This document shows, in pieces, positions 25,423 through 34,665 of a stretch of DNA of 64,000 bases. Each line of letters starts with the position of its first letter. Position 1 is the stretch's first letter. Below the pieces are notes generated by a model that was given only the letters and a program-made list of their open reading frames with translations, did not search any database and had not been told where the DNA came from. The position numbers and the translations under genes are program-made. Location: NCBI RefSeq assembly GCF_004299445.1, contig NZ_SCTC01000083.1:109552-173551 (forward strand), read 5' to 3'. The stretch is from Phenylobacterium sp. (GTDB taxonomy: Bacteria; Pseudomonadota; Alphaproteobacteria; Caulobacterales; Caulobacteraceae).

Positions 25423-26601
25423 GTGTCGTTCGCGTCGCTGGTGATCCCTCCCCGGAGCGCCAACGACGCCGGGGATAAGGCTTTGGGCAAGGGAACCGAC
25501 CGCACGTACCGTAGCCTGCGCGGTCTTGAAAAGACGGCGTCGACCAGTCGCGTCCTCAATCTGGCCGCCCTCGCGATGCGCAACGCGGGTAATCCCGAGC
25601 ACGAGAAGTCCCCGTTCTTCATTGCCCAGAGCCTCAACGGCGCCGTCATCGTGCGCCACCGCCTCCGCGAGTCCGAGCGCGAGGCGTTCGACCGCGTCCG
25701 CTATACCGCCACCAAGCTGATCATCCCCTTCGAGCGCTCGGACCTTGGACTTGGCGGCCGCTCGCTGTTCGTCTCCGAGACGGGCTGGCTCGACATCTTC
25801 GAGGAACTGCGCGGCGACTACCCCGAATTCGCCCGTGACGTGGCGGTGCTCGAGGCCATCGACGAACTGCCCTCGCTCGACCCGTTCCTGCTGCGCGAGC
25901 ATATGAAACGCCGGTCGTTCGACATCAGCCCGACCCACTTCGAGATCTCGGCCCCCGACCTGGCCAAGATGCAGCGCTTCGTGGGCTCTGAGATCGCCAA
26001 GCTCATCGAACTCGCCTACCGCGACTCAGATGGGCAGGAGGCCAACATCGCCCGGCTGGTCGAAGCCCTGCTGTCGGCCCAGACCGACGCCCGCCTGGAA
26101 CCGTTGCGGCTGACGCTCCGCCTGGAGCGGGAGAACTACAAGGAGGGGATCTTCGCCTGGAAGGGCTTCCTCTACTACAAGTGGGTCCTGAACACTCTTT
26201 GGGGCAACCTTCGCGACGTCTTCGCGGAACTTGGGCGCGTGCGGGTCGTCGGCCCGATCGATTCCGAGACCGCCCAGGAACTGGAGCAGCTCAAGAACCG
26301 CCTGCGCCAGAAGATGGAACGGCAGGTGAAGTCGGTGATGAACCACCTCAACGTCTATGACGAGGTGTTCAACCAGCTGACCATGGAAGGCAATGCGCTG
26401 GCCTTCCGCGACTTCCTGCTGAAGTCTCCCGAAATGTTTCTGTCGCTGGGCGACGGCTGCGGCCTCGTCAGCCACATCGCCACCTACTGGCGCTACCAGT
26501 TTCCGCGCGGCAAGCCGCTGGCCGCGCACGCGATCCAGCTCATGGACACCCTGCAGGACTTCGAGATGAGCCTGGGCACCGACCTGCACGAGCTGGCCTG
26601 A
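25423..26601 (+). CDS. Conserved cytoplasmic protein of unknown function
   Basis: 392 aa from a GTG without a good ribosome site; a GTG six codons later is an alternative. No signal peptide and no membrane helix. Soluble, helix-rich and charged, with a tryptophan/tyrosine patch (GIFAWKGFLYYKWVLNTLWG, about 243-262) and a predicted coiled coil (TAQELEQLKNRLRQKMERQV, about 285-304). I recognise no domain or catalytic motif. It precedes a sensory kinase on the same strand (135-bp gap), but no functional link is visible. Confidence 0.75.
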   Translation: MSFASLVIPPRSANDAGDKALGKGTDRTYRSLRGLEKTASTSRVLNLAALAMRNAGNPEHEKSPFFIAQSLNGAVIVRHRLRESEREAFDRVRYTATKLIIPFERSDLGLGGRSLFVSETGWLDIFEELRGDYPEFARDVAVLEAIDELPSLDPFLLREHMKRRSFDISPTHFEISAPDLAKMQRFVGSEIAKLIELAYRDSDGQEANIARLVEALLSAQTDARLEPLRLTLRLERENYKEGIFAWKGFLYYKWVLNTLWGNLRDVFAELGRVRVVGPIDSETAQELEQLKNRLRQKMERQVKSVMNHLNVYDEVFNQLTMEGNALAFRDFLLKSPEMFLSLGDGCGLVSHIATYWRYQFPRGKPLAAHAIQLMDTLQDFEMSLGTDLHELA

Positions 26602-26736
26602 GCACCGAGGGCCCGGTCACCGGAAGGCCGGGCGTAGTGCGTCGGGCGCAGGATCAGGTCGCGACCAAGTGACATCGCCCTCCCGAACCTCCTTGTCGCG
26701 GGCTACGGCTGCGCTCAACATCGTTCCTGGACTGCA

Positions 26737-28638
26737 GTGGGCTTCCGGGGACGCGCCATTCCTGACCCGACCAACCGTGATGTCGCCGGCCAGAGCCGCC
26801 AGATCGCAGAGATCCTCGACCGGTTTGGCGACGGTTTCGTTGTCTTGGATTTCGAGTACCGCGTCGTCTACATCAACCCCGCCGCCGAAGCCCACTACGG
26901 CCTCGGCCGCGAGACGGCGTTGGGCCGCATAGCCTGGGATGGGATGGCCCTGGGCGACGACGCCGCAATGCGAGCGTTCGTCGAGCGCGCTATGCTCAGC
27001 CGCGAAGAGGTCGAGATCGAGACACCCTCCGAGGTCCGGGACGGCCGCTGGTTCAGCCTGAAGGCCTTCCCGCTCGAAGTCGGCCTGGGAATCAGCTTCC
27101 GCGACATCACCGAGCGCCGCCGTCGCATGGCCCGCGAGGCCGAATACGCTGAGCGGCTGGAGCTTGCGCTGGCCACCTCGGGCTTCGGCGACTGGCGCTG
27201 GAACATGGCCACCGACGTCATCGAAATGTCGCCCCGCGCCTCCGAGATCTCCGGCCTTCCGCGGGACCAGGGCCTGACTTGGCGCGACATGCTGGACCAC
27301 ATCCATCCGGACGATCGCGCCGCCGCCATCGCCGCCGTCACCCGGGCCATCCAGTCCGGAGCGCCGTACGAGATCGAGTACCGCATCACCCGTCCCGGCA
27401 CCCGCCAGGAGCGCTGGCTGCGGGTGCGCTCGGCGGTGCAGTCCGACGAGGACGGCAGGCCCAGCGGGCTTCTGGGCGTCGTCACCGACATCACTGAGGC
27501 CAAGGCCGCCGAGGCGCGCATCCGCGCGGACCGCGCCCGCCTCGCAGAGCTGGAGCGCCGCCGCGCCTATCTGCTGACGCTCGCCGACACGCTGCGCCTG
27601 ATCGACGATCCGGACGAGATCCTCTCCACCGCCTCGCGGATGATGGGCGAGCGTCTGAACGTGGCCCGCATGGGCTACGCCGAAATCGGCGACGACGGAG
27701 TGGTCCATGTCCGCGGCGACTGGACGGCGCCAGGGGTGTCCAGCCTGGCCGGCTCCAGGTTCCTGCTGGACGACTTCGGTCCCACCCTGATGAGCTATAT
27801 GCGGCGCGGCATCGATCTGGCGGTCGATTACGTGATGGTCGATCCCCGCACCAGCGAATACTACGCGGCGTACCAGGCCATCCAGGTCCGAGGCCTGATT
27901 GTGGTCGCGCTGGTTCGCGACGGCCGGTTGGATGCGCTTTTCTACGCCCACGAACCCCGGCCCCGCGCCTGGACCCGCGAGGATGCGGCGCTGATGGAGG
28001 ACGTGGCCGCCCGCACCTGGTCCGCCCTGGCCCGCGCCCGGGTCGAGCGACAGGCCGCCGAGCGCCAGCGGCTGCTGATCAACGAGCTGAACCACCGGGT
28101 GAAGAATACGCTGGCGACGATCCAGTCGCTGGTCCACCAGACCCTGCGCGACGGGATGGTCACGCGAGACGCCCGCGAACGCCTGACCGAGCGCCTGCTG
28201 GCTCTGTCGGCCGCCCACAACGTCCTTACCCGGGAGAACTGGAAGAGCGCCGACCTGCGTGAGATCGCATCCGAGGCGCTGCGCCCGTACGACGACCCTC
28301 CCGGGTCCCGGATCACCATCAGCGGCCCCGCCCGCCGACTCGCCCCGAACGTGGCCCTGGCGCTCTCGATGGCGTTGCACGAGCTGGCGACCAATGCGGT
28401 GAAGTACGGCGCGCTCTCGTCGTCCGAGGGCCACGTCGAGCTGGTCTGGTCGCCGTCTGGGAACCGGGCGATGGAATTGCTGTGGCGCGAACGAGGCGGA
28501 CCGGCGGTCACAGCCCCCACCTCATCCGGCTTCGGCGCCCGTCTGCTCGCGGGACTGGCCAGCGAACTGGGGGCGCCGGCCGAAATCACCTATGACCCCG
28601 CCGGCGTCACGTGCCGGCTGCAGGTTCCGGTCACTTAG
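26737..28638 (+). CDS. PAS-PAS-GAF HWE-family histidine kinase
   Basis: 633 aa, soluble. First PAS (about 20-125, ending in the SFRDITERRR motif), second PAS of the PAS_3 type (HIHPDDRAAAIAAV, about 140-260), a coiled linker, a GAF-like domain (about 280-430) and the HWE core: LLINELNHRVKNTLATIQSL with His near 453, N box MALHELATNAVKYGALS and the LLWRERGGPAV motif. The start is a GTG without a clear ribosome site. Its stop overlaps the convergent response regulator gene by 8 nt. Signal unknown; paralogous in its kinase core to the kinase at 9708-11183. Confidence 0.9.
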   Translation: MGFRGRAIPDPTNRDVAGQSRQIAEILDRFGDGFVVLDFEYRVVYINPAAEAHYGLGRETALGRIAWDGMALGDDAAMRAFVERAMLSREEVEIETPSEVRDGRWFSLKAFPLEVGLGISFRDITERRRRMAREAEYAERLELALATSGFGDWRWNMATDVIEMSPRASEISGLPRDQGLTWRDMLDHIHPDDRAAAIAAVTRAIQSGAPYEIEYRITRPGTRQERWLRVRSAVQSDEDGRPSGLLGVVTDITEAKAAEARIRADRARLAELERRRAYLLTLADTLRLIDDPDEILSTASRMMGERLNVARMGYAEIGDDGVVHVRGDWTAPGVSSLAGSRFLLDDFGPTLMSYMRRGIDLAVDYVMVDPRTSEYYAAYQAIQVRGLIVVALVRDGRLDALFYAHEPRPRAWTREDAALMEDVAARTWSALARARVERQAAERQRLLINELNHRVKNTLATIQSLVHQTLRDGMVTRDARERLTERLLALSAAHNVLTRENWKSADLREIASEALRPYDDPPGSRITISGPARRLAPNVALALSMALHELATNAVKYGALSSSEGHVELVWSPSGNRAMELLWRERGGPAVTAPTSSGFGARLLAGLASELGAPAEITYDPAGVTCRLQVPVT

Positions 28639-29047
28639 GCGGCCCCGCCGAGGCAGTGCGATTGCGGGCCAGCAGCCGGCCCACACGGGCGATCAGCTGC
28701 TCGTCCTTGAACGGCTTCGACAGGTAGTCGCGCGCGCCCAGCCGGATGGCCCTGGTGACGTCCTCGGGACTGTTGCGCGCCGTCAGAACCAGCGTCGGCG
28801 TCTTCTCGGTGAGGCTCTGCGCGCGCATGTATTCAAGCACGCCGAAGCCGTCCAGCATCGGCATGTTGATGTCCAGCACCATGGCCTCGGGCCGGAACTC
28901 GGCCAGCCGCTGCAGTGCGACATTCCCGTCCTTGGCCGGCCGCGGATCGAAGCCGGCGATCGCCAGGCGCGTCGTGATCAGCTCCAGCAGGAAGGGGTCG
29001 TCCTCGGCCACAAGCACCCGACGCGGCCGCGATTCAATGCGCTGCAT
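28631..29047 (-). CDS. Single-domain response regulator, coupled to hybrid kinase
   Basis: 138 aa, receiver only. ATG start overlaps the last 14 nt of the upstream hybrid kinase, so it is translated from the same message. AEDD pocket (residues 14-17), phosphoacceptor Asp 59 in MVLDINMPMLDG, Thr in VLTARN (about 89), Lys in LSKPFKDEQL (about 111). No output domain. It is probably the terminal acceptor of the eight-PAS kinase phosphorelay, or a CheY-like effector. Confidence 0.9.
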   Translation of the reverse strand: MQRIESRPRRVLVAEDDPFLLELITTRLAIAGFDPRPAKDGNVALQRLAEFRPEAMVLDINMPMLDGFGVLEYMRAQSLTEKTPTLVLTARNSPEDVTRAIRLGARDYLSKPFKDEQLIARVGRLLARNRTASAGPPK

Positions 29048-32000
29048 AGGACATGTTCTCGTCGTCCGGCAGCCACTGGGTGACCGCCGCGATAGTTGCG
29101 TACATCTCAAGCGGCTGTAGCGGCTTGCGCACCAGTCCGTCAAAGCCATCCAGGTCGTGCTCGCCGGCCAGGTCGGCGTCCGCCGTGAACGCCAGGACGG
29201 GCACGCCCTGGTTGGGACCCGGCTCGACCCTGAGCCGCGCCAGGGCGCCGCGACCATCCAGCCGCGGCATCCGCAGGTCCATGAGCACCACGTCCACCGG
29301 CAGCACGGCGAGGCGCTCGACCGCTTCGACGCCGTCGCCGGCCTCGTGCACCTCGGCGCCGGCGGCCTCGAGGATCCGCCGGGCCAGTTCGCGGTTCGTG
29401 GCGTTGTCGTCGACCAGGAACACCCGCGTGCCGTCGATCGTCAGCGGCGCGTCGTCGCGCGCGTGTTCCTGCGGGGCATCCACCGCCGGGGCCGGCAGCA
29501 GCATGTGGAACACCGCGCCCTCGCCCGGCGTGCTGGCGACGCCGATCTCGCCGCCCATAGCCTCGGCAACGCCCTTGCAGATCGCCAGGCCCAGTCCCGT
29601 GCCGCCGTGGCGTCGGGTCATCGAGCTGTCGATCTGACTGAAACGCTGGAACAGCCGCGCCTGCGCCTCGGCGTCGAGGCCCGGTCCGGTGTCGCGGACT
29701 TCGATGCGGATCTCGTCGCGCGCCGACGGCGCGACCGCCAGCGTGACGCCCCCGGTCTCGGTGAACTTGATGCCGTTGCCGATCAGGTTGATCAGGGTCT
29801 GGCGCAGCCGGTCGCCGTCCAGCATCGCCGTCTTGGGCAGGCCCTCGCCGAGCTCGAACGACAACGTGAGCCCCTTCGCCTCCGCCTGGTTGGCGAACAT
29901 CAGCAGCGTCTCCTCGCACAGCGCCGCCACGTCGGTCGGCCGAGGCCGGATCTCGAACTTCCCGGCCTCCAGCTTCGAGAAGTCGAGGATGTCGTTGACG
30001 ATCGCCAGCAGGCCCTTGCCCGCGCCGGCGATACGGTCGACGTAGCCTTCCGCCGCGGCGGGCAGCTCGGGCAGTTCGGCCAGCAGGCTGGTGAACCCCA
30101 GGACGGCGGTCAGCGGCGTGCGGATCTCATGGCTCATGTTGGCCAGGAACTGGCTCTTGGCCGCCGCAGCCGCCTCGGCTTCGGCGCGGGCCTGGGCCAG
30201 CGCCTCTTCCTGCTCCACCTGGCGGGTGACGTCGCGCACCACGTCCAGGAAGCCCGCCGGCCCGCCCGTCTCCGGATCCTTCAGCATCGTGGGCTGCGAC
30301 TCCAGCCACACCCAGTCCTTGGTGATCTTGTGCTGCGCGCGCCAGCGCATGCGGGGCGCCGTCGCGCCAGGCGGCAGGTCCTTCAGCGCGGGCCACACCA
30401 GCGCCAGGTCTTCCGGGTGCATCTGCTTGACGAACGCCGTCCCGATCAGGTCCTCGGGCGTATAGCCGATGCTGCTCACCGACGGGCTGATGTAGTCGAT
30501 GCGCCCGTTGGCCTGCGCCATCACGATGATGTCCGAGGTGTTCTCGCCGATCAGGCGATAGCGCGCCTCGCTCTGCTGCAGGGCCGTGGTCGCCTTGTTG
30601 AGCGCCTCTTCCTGCTCGACCTGCGGCTGGACGTTTCGGATCACGTCCAGGAAGCCGGTCACCTCGCCGCTCACGGGATCGCGCACCAGGCTCGGATTCG
30701 ATTCCAGCCAGACCCAGCCCCCGGAGACCAGGTCGCGGCCGCGCCAGCGCACCCGTTCATGCTTTCCGCCCTTGGCCAGGCTCTGGAACGCGGTGGAAAG
30801 GCGCGGCAGGTCGTCGGGGTGGACGCTCTCGGCGAAGCTCCGGCCCTCGATATCCTCGGGGCGGTAGCCCGCCTGGCGAACGGCCTGGCTGACATAGGTC
30901 GCCTTCCCCGACAGGTCCGTCATGATGATCATGTCAGACGTGTTCTCGGCGATCAGGCGGTACCGCTCCTCGCTGGCCTTCAGCGCCGCCTCCGCCGCAT
31001 GGCGCTCGGTCAAATCCTCCAGCTCGATCACGAAGTGCTTGGGCGTCCCATCGGCGAACCGCACCAGCGCCACCGTCATCCGCACCCAGACGTAGACGCC
31101 GTCGGCGCGCTTCAGGCGGCGGTCGCTGTCGTAGCTCTCGATCTCGCCGGCCATCAGCCGCTCGGACTGCTCCCCGCTTGCCCCGACGTCGTCGGGGTGC
31201 AGCAGGTCCTTCGATTCCAGCCCCGTGATCTCTTCCTCGGTATAGCCGAGGATGCGGCAGACGGCTTGGTTGGCGCGGAGGGTGCGGCCGTCCAGTTCGA
31301 CGATGCTCCTGCCCAGGGCGGCGCGCTGGAATGCGGTTTCGAACAGCGCCTCCTGCTCGCGGCGCTGGGTGACGTTACGCAGCGTGGTGACGGTCACCGA
31401 ACGGCCGGCGTCGTCGGTCACGGTTCGCGGGGCGCCCTCCATCCAGGCCCACGCGCCGGAGGCGGTGCGCAGACGGAACTGCTGGGCGTCCGTCGAGATC
31501 GGCGTGACAGTCTCGCGGGCGGCGGCGGCGCCTTCGAACGTCGTCCGGTCTTCCGGATGCACCCAGGCGTGCAACGGCGTGCCGATCAGCTCCTCGGGCT
31601 GGTAACCCAGGAAGCTCACGGAAGGGCTGACGTATGTGATCCTCTGGTCCGCGCCGATCTCCATGATCACGTCGGTGATGCTGTCGGCGATCAGGCGGTA
31701 GCGGGCCTCGCTCGCCTTCAGGGCCATCTCGGCGGCGTGGCGCTCGGTCAGGTCCTGGAGTTCCGCGATGAAATGTTTGGCCCGCCCGTCGGCGTGACGG
31801 ACCAGGCCCACGGTCATGCGGACCCAGACATAGTCGCCACTGGCCTTGCGATAGCGTCGCACGCTTTCGTAGCTGTCGATCTCGCCGGCGACGAGCTGAG
31901 CCGCGCGGGAGTCATCGTTCCCGTATTCTTCAGGGTGGATCAACGCGTCCAGGTGCAGCGCCTGGAACTCGTCGCGGGCGTAGCCCATCATTCGGCACGC

Positions 32001-33239
32001 CGCCGCGTTCACCCGCAGGATATAGCCGCCCATGTCGACCATGGTCTTGCCCATGGCCGCGTTCTCGAAGGCGGCTTCGAACAGGGCGCCCTGCTCCCGG
32101 CGCTCGGTGACGTTGCGCAACGTCGTCACAATGCCTGTGGCTTCGCCCCGCTCATTGCGGACGGCGCGGGGATTGCCTTCCATCCACACCCATTCGCCCG
32201 CAGCGCTCCTGATGCGGACCAACCGCTGCTGCGGCGTAGCCACGCCCCCAACGGCGGCGAGCGCAAAGTTGGCGCGCACCTGTTCCAGGTCATCGGCGTG
32301 CAGAAGCTCGCTCATGGCGCGCCCGACCAGATCGTCGGGCTCGTAGCCGTACATCCTCGCCGCCGGCGAAACGTAGGTGATCCCCCCCTGCAGATCGAGC
32401 TGAACGGTCACATCCTCGCTGGCCTCGGCCAGCAGGCGGTAGCGCGCCTCGCTGATCCGCAGCGCCTCCTCGGCGGCGCGTCGTTCGGTCAGGTCCTGCA
32501 CCTGAGAGACGAGGTGCCTCGGCTCCCCGTCCGGGCCGCGAACCAGCGACACAGACAACTGCGCCCAGACCTCAACGCCGTCCTTGCGGATATAGCGCTT
32601 GTCCAGCCGGTAGCTGGCGATCTCGCCGGAGATCAGTTGCGCCAGCTGCTTCAGGTCGGCGTCGAGGTCGGCGGGATGGGTGATGCTCTGGAAGTCCAGC
32701 GCCAGCAGCTCGGCCTCGCTGTAGCCGACCATCCGACAGAAGGCTTCGTTGATCCGCAGGAACGCCCCATCCAGGCCCACGAGCGACATCCCGATCGGCG
32801 CGTCGCGAAAGGCGGTTCCGAACTGCTCCGCCTCGGCCTGGGCCGCCGCCTCCAGCTGCTTGCGCCGGGTGACATCCCGGAAGATGTTCACGATCTCGAC
32901 CACCTGGCCCTTGTCGTCGAAGACCAGGTGGGGGTTGCCCTCGAGCCAGACCCAGTCGCCGTCGGCGGTGCGGTAACGGTGCTCGCGGTACAGGCTGGGA
33001 TCGATCTCGCCGCGCAACAGAGCGCGATTGTTGGCGTTCAGGCTGGGGGCGTCGTCCGGGTGAACGAGGATTCCGATGGCCCCGCCGATCAGGTCCTCGG
33101 GTTCGTAGCCGTAGCGGCGCACGGTCGGCGAGATATAGGTGATCTCGCCCGCGGCGCTCGCGCGGAGAATGACGTCGCTGGTTTGCGCGGCGACAAAGGC
33201 GATCACGCCCTCCACGTCGTCGGCAGAGCGGATGGTCAC
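29034..33239 (-). CDS. Eight-PAS hybrid sensor histidine kinase
   Basis: 1401 aa from a GTG with GGGGGA upstream. No membrane helix, so cytoplasmic. I count eight PAS/PAC units in residues 1-1010: an alternating series of type A units (containing a xYxSPxxxxxGY pattern, as in ITYISPTVRRYGYEPEDLIG) and type B units (as in FGTAFRDAPIGMSLVGLDG), in order A-B-A-B-A-B-A-A. Then HisKA (ANMSHEIRTPLTAVLGFTSL, His near 1037), HATPase (LIGNGIKFTE, GTGLGLAICKGV) and a C-terminal receiver with Asp near 1321 in VVLMDLRMPRLDG. Long, near-identical B units point to tandem duplication. It overlaps the downstream response regulator gene. Confidence 0.92.
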   Translation of the reverse strand: MTIRSADDVEGVIAFVAAQTSDVILRASAAGEITYISPTVRRYGYEPEDLIGGAIGILVHPDDAPSLNANNRALLRGEIDPSLYREHRYRTADGDWVWLEGNPHLVFDDKGQVVEIVNIFRDVTRRKQLEAAAQAEAEQFGTAFRDAPIGMSLVGLDGAFLRINEAFCRMVGYSEAELLALDFQSITHPADLDADLKQLAQLISGEIASYRLDKRYIRKDGVEVWAQLSVSLVRGPDGEPRHLVSQVQDLTERRAAEEALRISEARYRLLAEASEDVTVQLDLQGGITYVSPAARMYGYEPDDLVGRAMSELLHADDLEQVRANFALAAVGGVATPQQRLVRIRSAAGEWVWMEGNPRAVRNERGEATGIVTTLRNVTERREQGALFEAAFENAAMGKTMVDMGGYILRVNAAACRMMGYARDEFQALHLDALIHPEEYGNDDSRAAQLVAGEIDSYESVRRYRKASGDYVWVRMTVGLVRHADGRAKHFIAELQDLTERHAAEMALKASEARYRLIADSITDVIMEIGADQRITYVSPSVSFLGYQPEELIGTPLHAWVHPEDRTTFEGAAAARETVTPISTDAQQFRLRTASGAWAWMEGAPRTVTDDAGRSVTVTTLRNVTQRREQEALFETAFQRAALGRSIVELDGRTLRANQAVCRILGYTEEEITGLESKDLLHPDDVGASGEQSERLMAGEIESYDSDRRLKRADGVYVWVRMTVALVRFADGTPKHFVIELEDLTERHAAEAALKASEERYRLIAENTSDMIIMTDLSGKATYVSQAVRQAGYRPEDIEGRSFAESVHPDDLPRLSTAFQSLAKGGKHERVRWRGRDLVSGGWVWLESNPSLVRDPVSGEVTGFLDVIRNVQPQVEQEEALNKATTALQQSEARYRLIGENTSDIIVMAQANGRIDYISPSVSSIGYTPEDLIGTAFVKQMHPEDLALVWPALKDLPPGATAPRMRWRAQHKITKDWVWLESQPTMLKDPETGGPAGFLDVVRDVTRQVEQEEALAQARAEAEAAAAAKSQFLANMSHEIRTPLTAVLGFTSLLAELPELPAAAEGYVDRIAGAGKGLLAIVNDILDFSKLEAGKFEIRPRPTDVAALCEETLLMFANQAEAKGLTLSFELGEGLPKTAMLDGDRLRQTLINLIGNGIKFTETGGVTLAVAPSARDEIRIEVRDTGPGLDAEAQARLFQRFSQIDSSMTRRHGGTGLGLAICKGVAEAMGGEIGVASTPGEGAVFHMLLPAPAVDAPQEHARDDAPLTIDGTRVFLVDDNATNRELARRILEAAGAEVHEAGDGVEAVERLAVLPVDVVLMDLRMPRLDGRGALARLRVEPGPNQGVPVLAFTADADLAGEHDLDGFDGLVRKPLQPLEMYATIAAVTQWLPDDENMSYAAH

Positions 33240-33398
33240 GCGGTCCCCCTTCGCGCATTCAAGCGCAGGAAAACACGGTAAACAGCGCGATCCTTACGAG
33301 CGGTGAACGCGGTACGAGGTCGCCGCGACGCTTCGACGCACGCGGTGCGGGCGCTTCGCCTGGCATCGACCGCCAGGGGCGGCCCCAGTCCGCCGCTT

Positions 33399-33992
33399 CT
33401 AGCCGCCGTCGTAGAGGGCCGCCAGCCGGCCACGCTCGATACGCGCCGCCTCCGAAAATGACGCGCTGGCCCACAGCCTGTGCTCGCCGCGGACATAGGC
33501 GGCGGCGTTCTCTCGGTACATCCAGGCATTGAAGGCGTTGGCCGCCGCGCTGTTGCGCACCTTCACCGCCTTGCCGGGCGCCCCCATCACGATCGAGTTG
33601 GGAGGGATGACCGTGCCTTCCTTCAGGAAGGTCTGGCCGGCGACGATCGAATTCTCGCCGATCACGCAGCCGTCCATGATCGTGGCCCCGATCCCCACCA
33701 ACACCCGGTCGCCGATCCGGCACCCGTGCAGGGTCACATGGTGGGTGATGGAGCAGTCCTCGCTGATGATCGTGCCGGTCCCGTTCCCGACGTGGACCAT
33801 CACGAAGTCCTGGATGTTGGTCCGGCGACCGATGACCACCTCCTGCGACTCCGCGCGCACCACCACGTTGGGCCAGATCGAGGCGCCCGCCGCCACGCTG
33901 ACCTTGCCATAGATCTGCGCGCTGGGATGGATGAACGCCTCGGCGTCCACAATCGCGTCAGGTCCGAACGCCCGCGCCGAGCCCATGTCCAT
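33399..33992 (-). CDS. Gamma-carbonic-anhydrase-like hexapeptide protein
   Basis: 197 aa from the ATG preceded by GGAGGGCGG. Left-handed beta-helix hexapeptide repeats run from about residue 25 to 135 (IYGKVSVAAGASIWPNVVVR; IGDRVLVGIGATIMDGCVIG). Metal-ligand-like histidines appear in MVHVGNG and ITHHVTLHGC, matching the His set of gamma-CA/YrdA proteins. The C-terminal helix (NSAAANAFNAWMYRENAAAY) is longer than in minimal YrdA. Carbonic anhydrase activity is not assured in this family. Sits 53 bp downstream of the isomerase gene in the same direction and may share its transcript. Confidence 0.87.
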   Translation of the reverse strand: MDMGSARAFGPDAIVDAEAFIHPSAQIYGKVSVAAGASIWPNVVVRAESQEVVIGRRTNIQDFVMVHVGNGTGTIISEDCSITHHVTLHGCRIGDRVLVGIGATIMDGCVIGENSIVAGQTFLKEGTVIPPNSIVMGAPGKAVKVRNSAAANAFNAWMYRENAAAYVRGEHRLWASASFSEAARIERGRLAALYDGG

Positions 33993-34045
33993 CGTCCGCC
34001 CTCCGTCGCCCTCCAAAGACTGTGACGCGAGTGACGCGACGGCGC

Positions 34046-34654
34046 CTAGACCGCCCTCGCGGCCTCCTCTTCCACCTGGTCCAGGCGGTCCTTGCCGAAG
34101 AACATCTCGCCGTCGACGAAGTAGGTCGGGACTCCGAACACGCCCCGGGCCACGGCGGCCTCGGTGTTGGCGACCAGCTCGGCCTTCACCTCCGGGTCCT
34201 GCGTCGCCGCCAGCAGCGCCTGGGCGTCGAGGCCTGCGGCCGTCAGCACCTGGGCGACGACGGCCGGGTCGTCCATCTTCTGGCCGTCCTCCCACATCGC
34301 CTTCAGAACGGCTTCCAGATAGGCCTCGCCGACGCCCATCCGCCGCGCGGCGATCAGGCCGCGCATGATGAGCAGCGTATTGACCGGGAAATGCGGGTTC
34401 TGGCGGTACTTCGACAGGCCGTGCTTCTGGACGAAGCGCTTCGTCTCGAGGCCCTCGTAGGCCAGCTTGCCCTTCACCTCGCCGAACGCCTCCATGGGCG
34501 AGCGGTTGTTGGTGGCCTTGAAGATCCCGCCCAGCAGGCAGGGGATCAGGTTCAGCGTGGCCCCGGTCCGCGCCGCGATGCCCGGCAGCACCTTCCAGGC
34601 CAGGTAGCCGTTCGGGCTTCCGAAATCGAAGATGAAGTCGATGGTCTTTCCCAT
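34046..34654 (-). CDS. 2-hydroxychromene-2-carboxylate isomerase-like protein (DsbA fold)
   Basis: 202 aa from the ATG with GAGGGG upstream. Begins MGKTIDFIFDFGSPNGYLAW, the typical kappa-class GST/HCCA-isomerase start; the S-P-N-G-Y segment places a serine where DsbA has its first cysteine, as in the isomerases. Ends with the family's GVFGVPTYFVDGEMFFGKDR motif. Known members isomerise 2-hydroxychromene-2-carboxylate in naphthalene catabolism using glutathione, but many homologues have other thiol-conjugate substrates. Second gene of an operon after the SDR (11-bp gap), opposite an HxlR regulator. Confidence 0.87.
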   Translation of the reverse strand: MGKTIDFIFDFGSPNGYLAWKVLPGIAARTGATLNLIPCLLGGIFKATNNRSPMEAFGEVKGKLAYEGLETKRFVQKHGLSKYRQNPHFPVNTLLIMRGLIAARRMGVGEAYLEAVLKAMWEDGQKMDDPAVVAQVLTAAGLDAQALLAATQDPEVKAELVANTEAAVARGVFGVPTYFVDGEMFFGKDRLDQVEEEAARAV

Positions 34655-34665
34655 GGTCGTTCCCC

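Noticed and set aside
29157..33281. A 1374-codon open frame on the + strand
   Set aside because: It is the exact antisense of the eight-PAS kinase; its translation is Arg/His/Gln/Val-rich with no domain, as expected from a GC-rich shadow frame.
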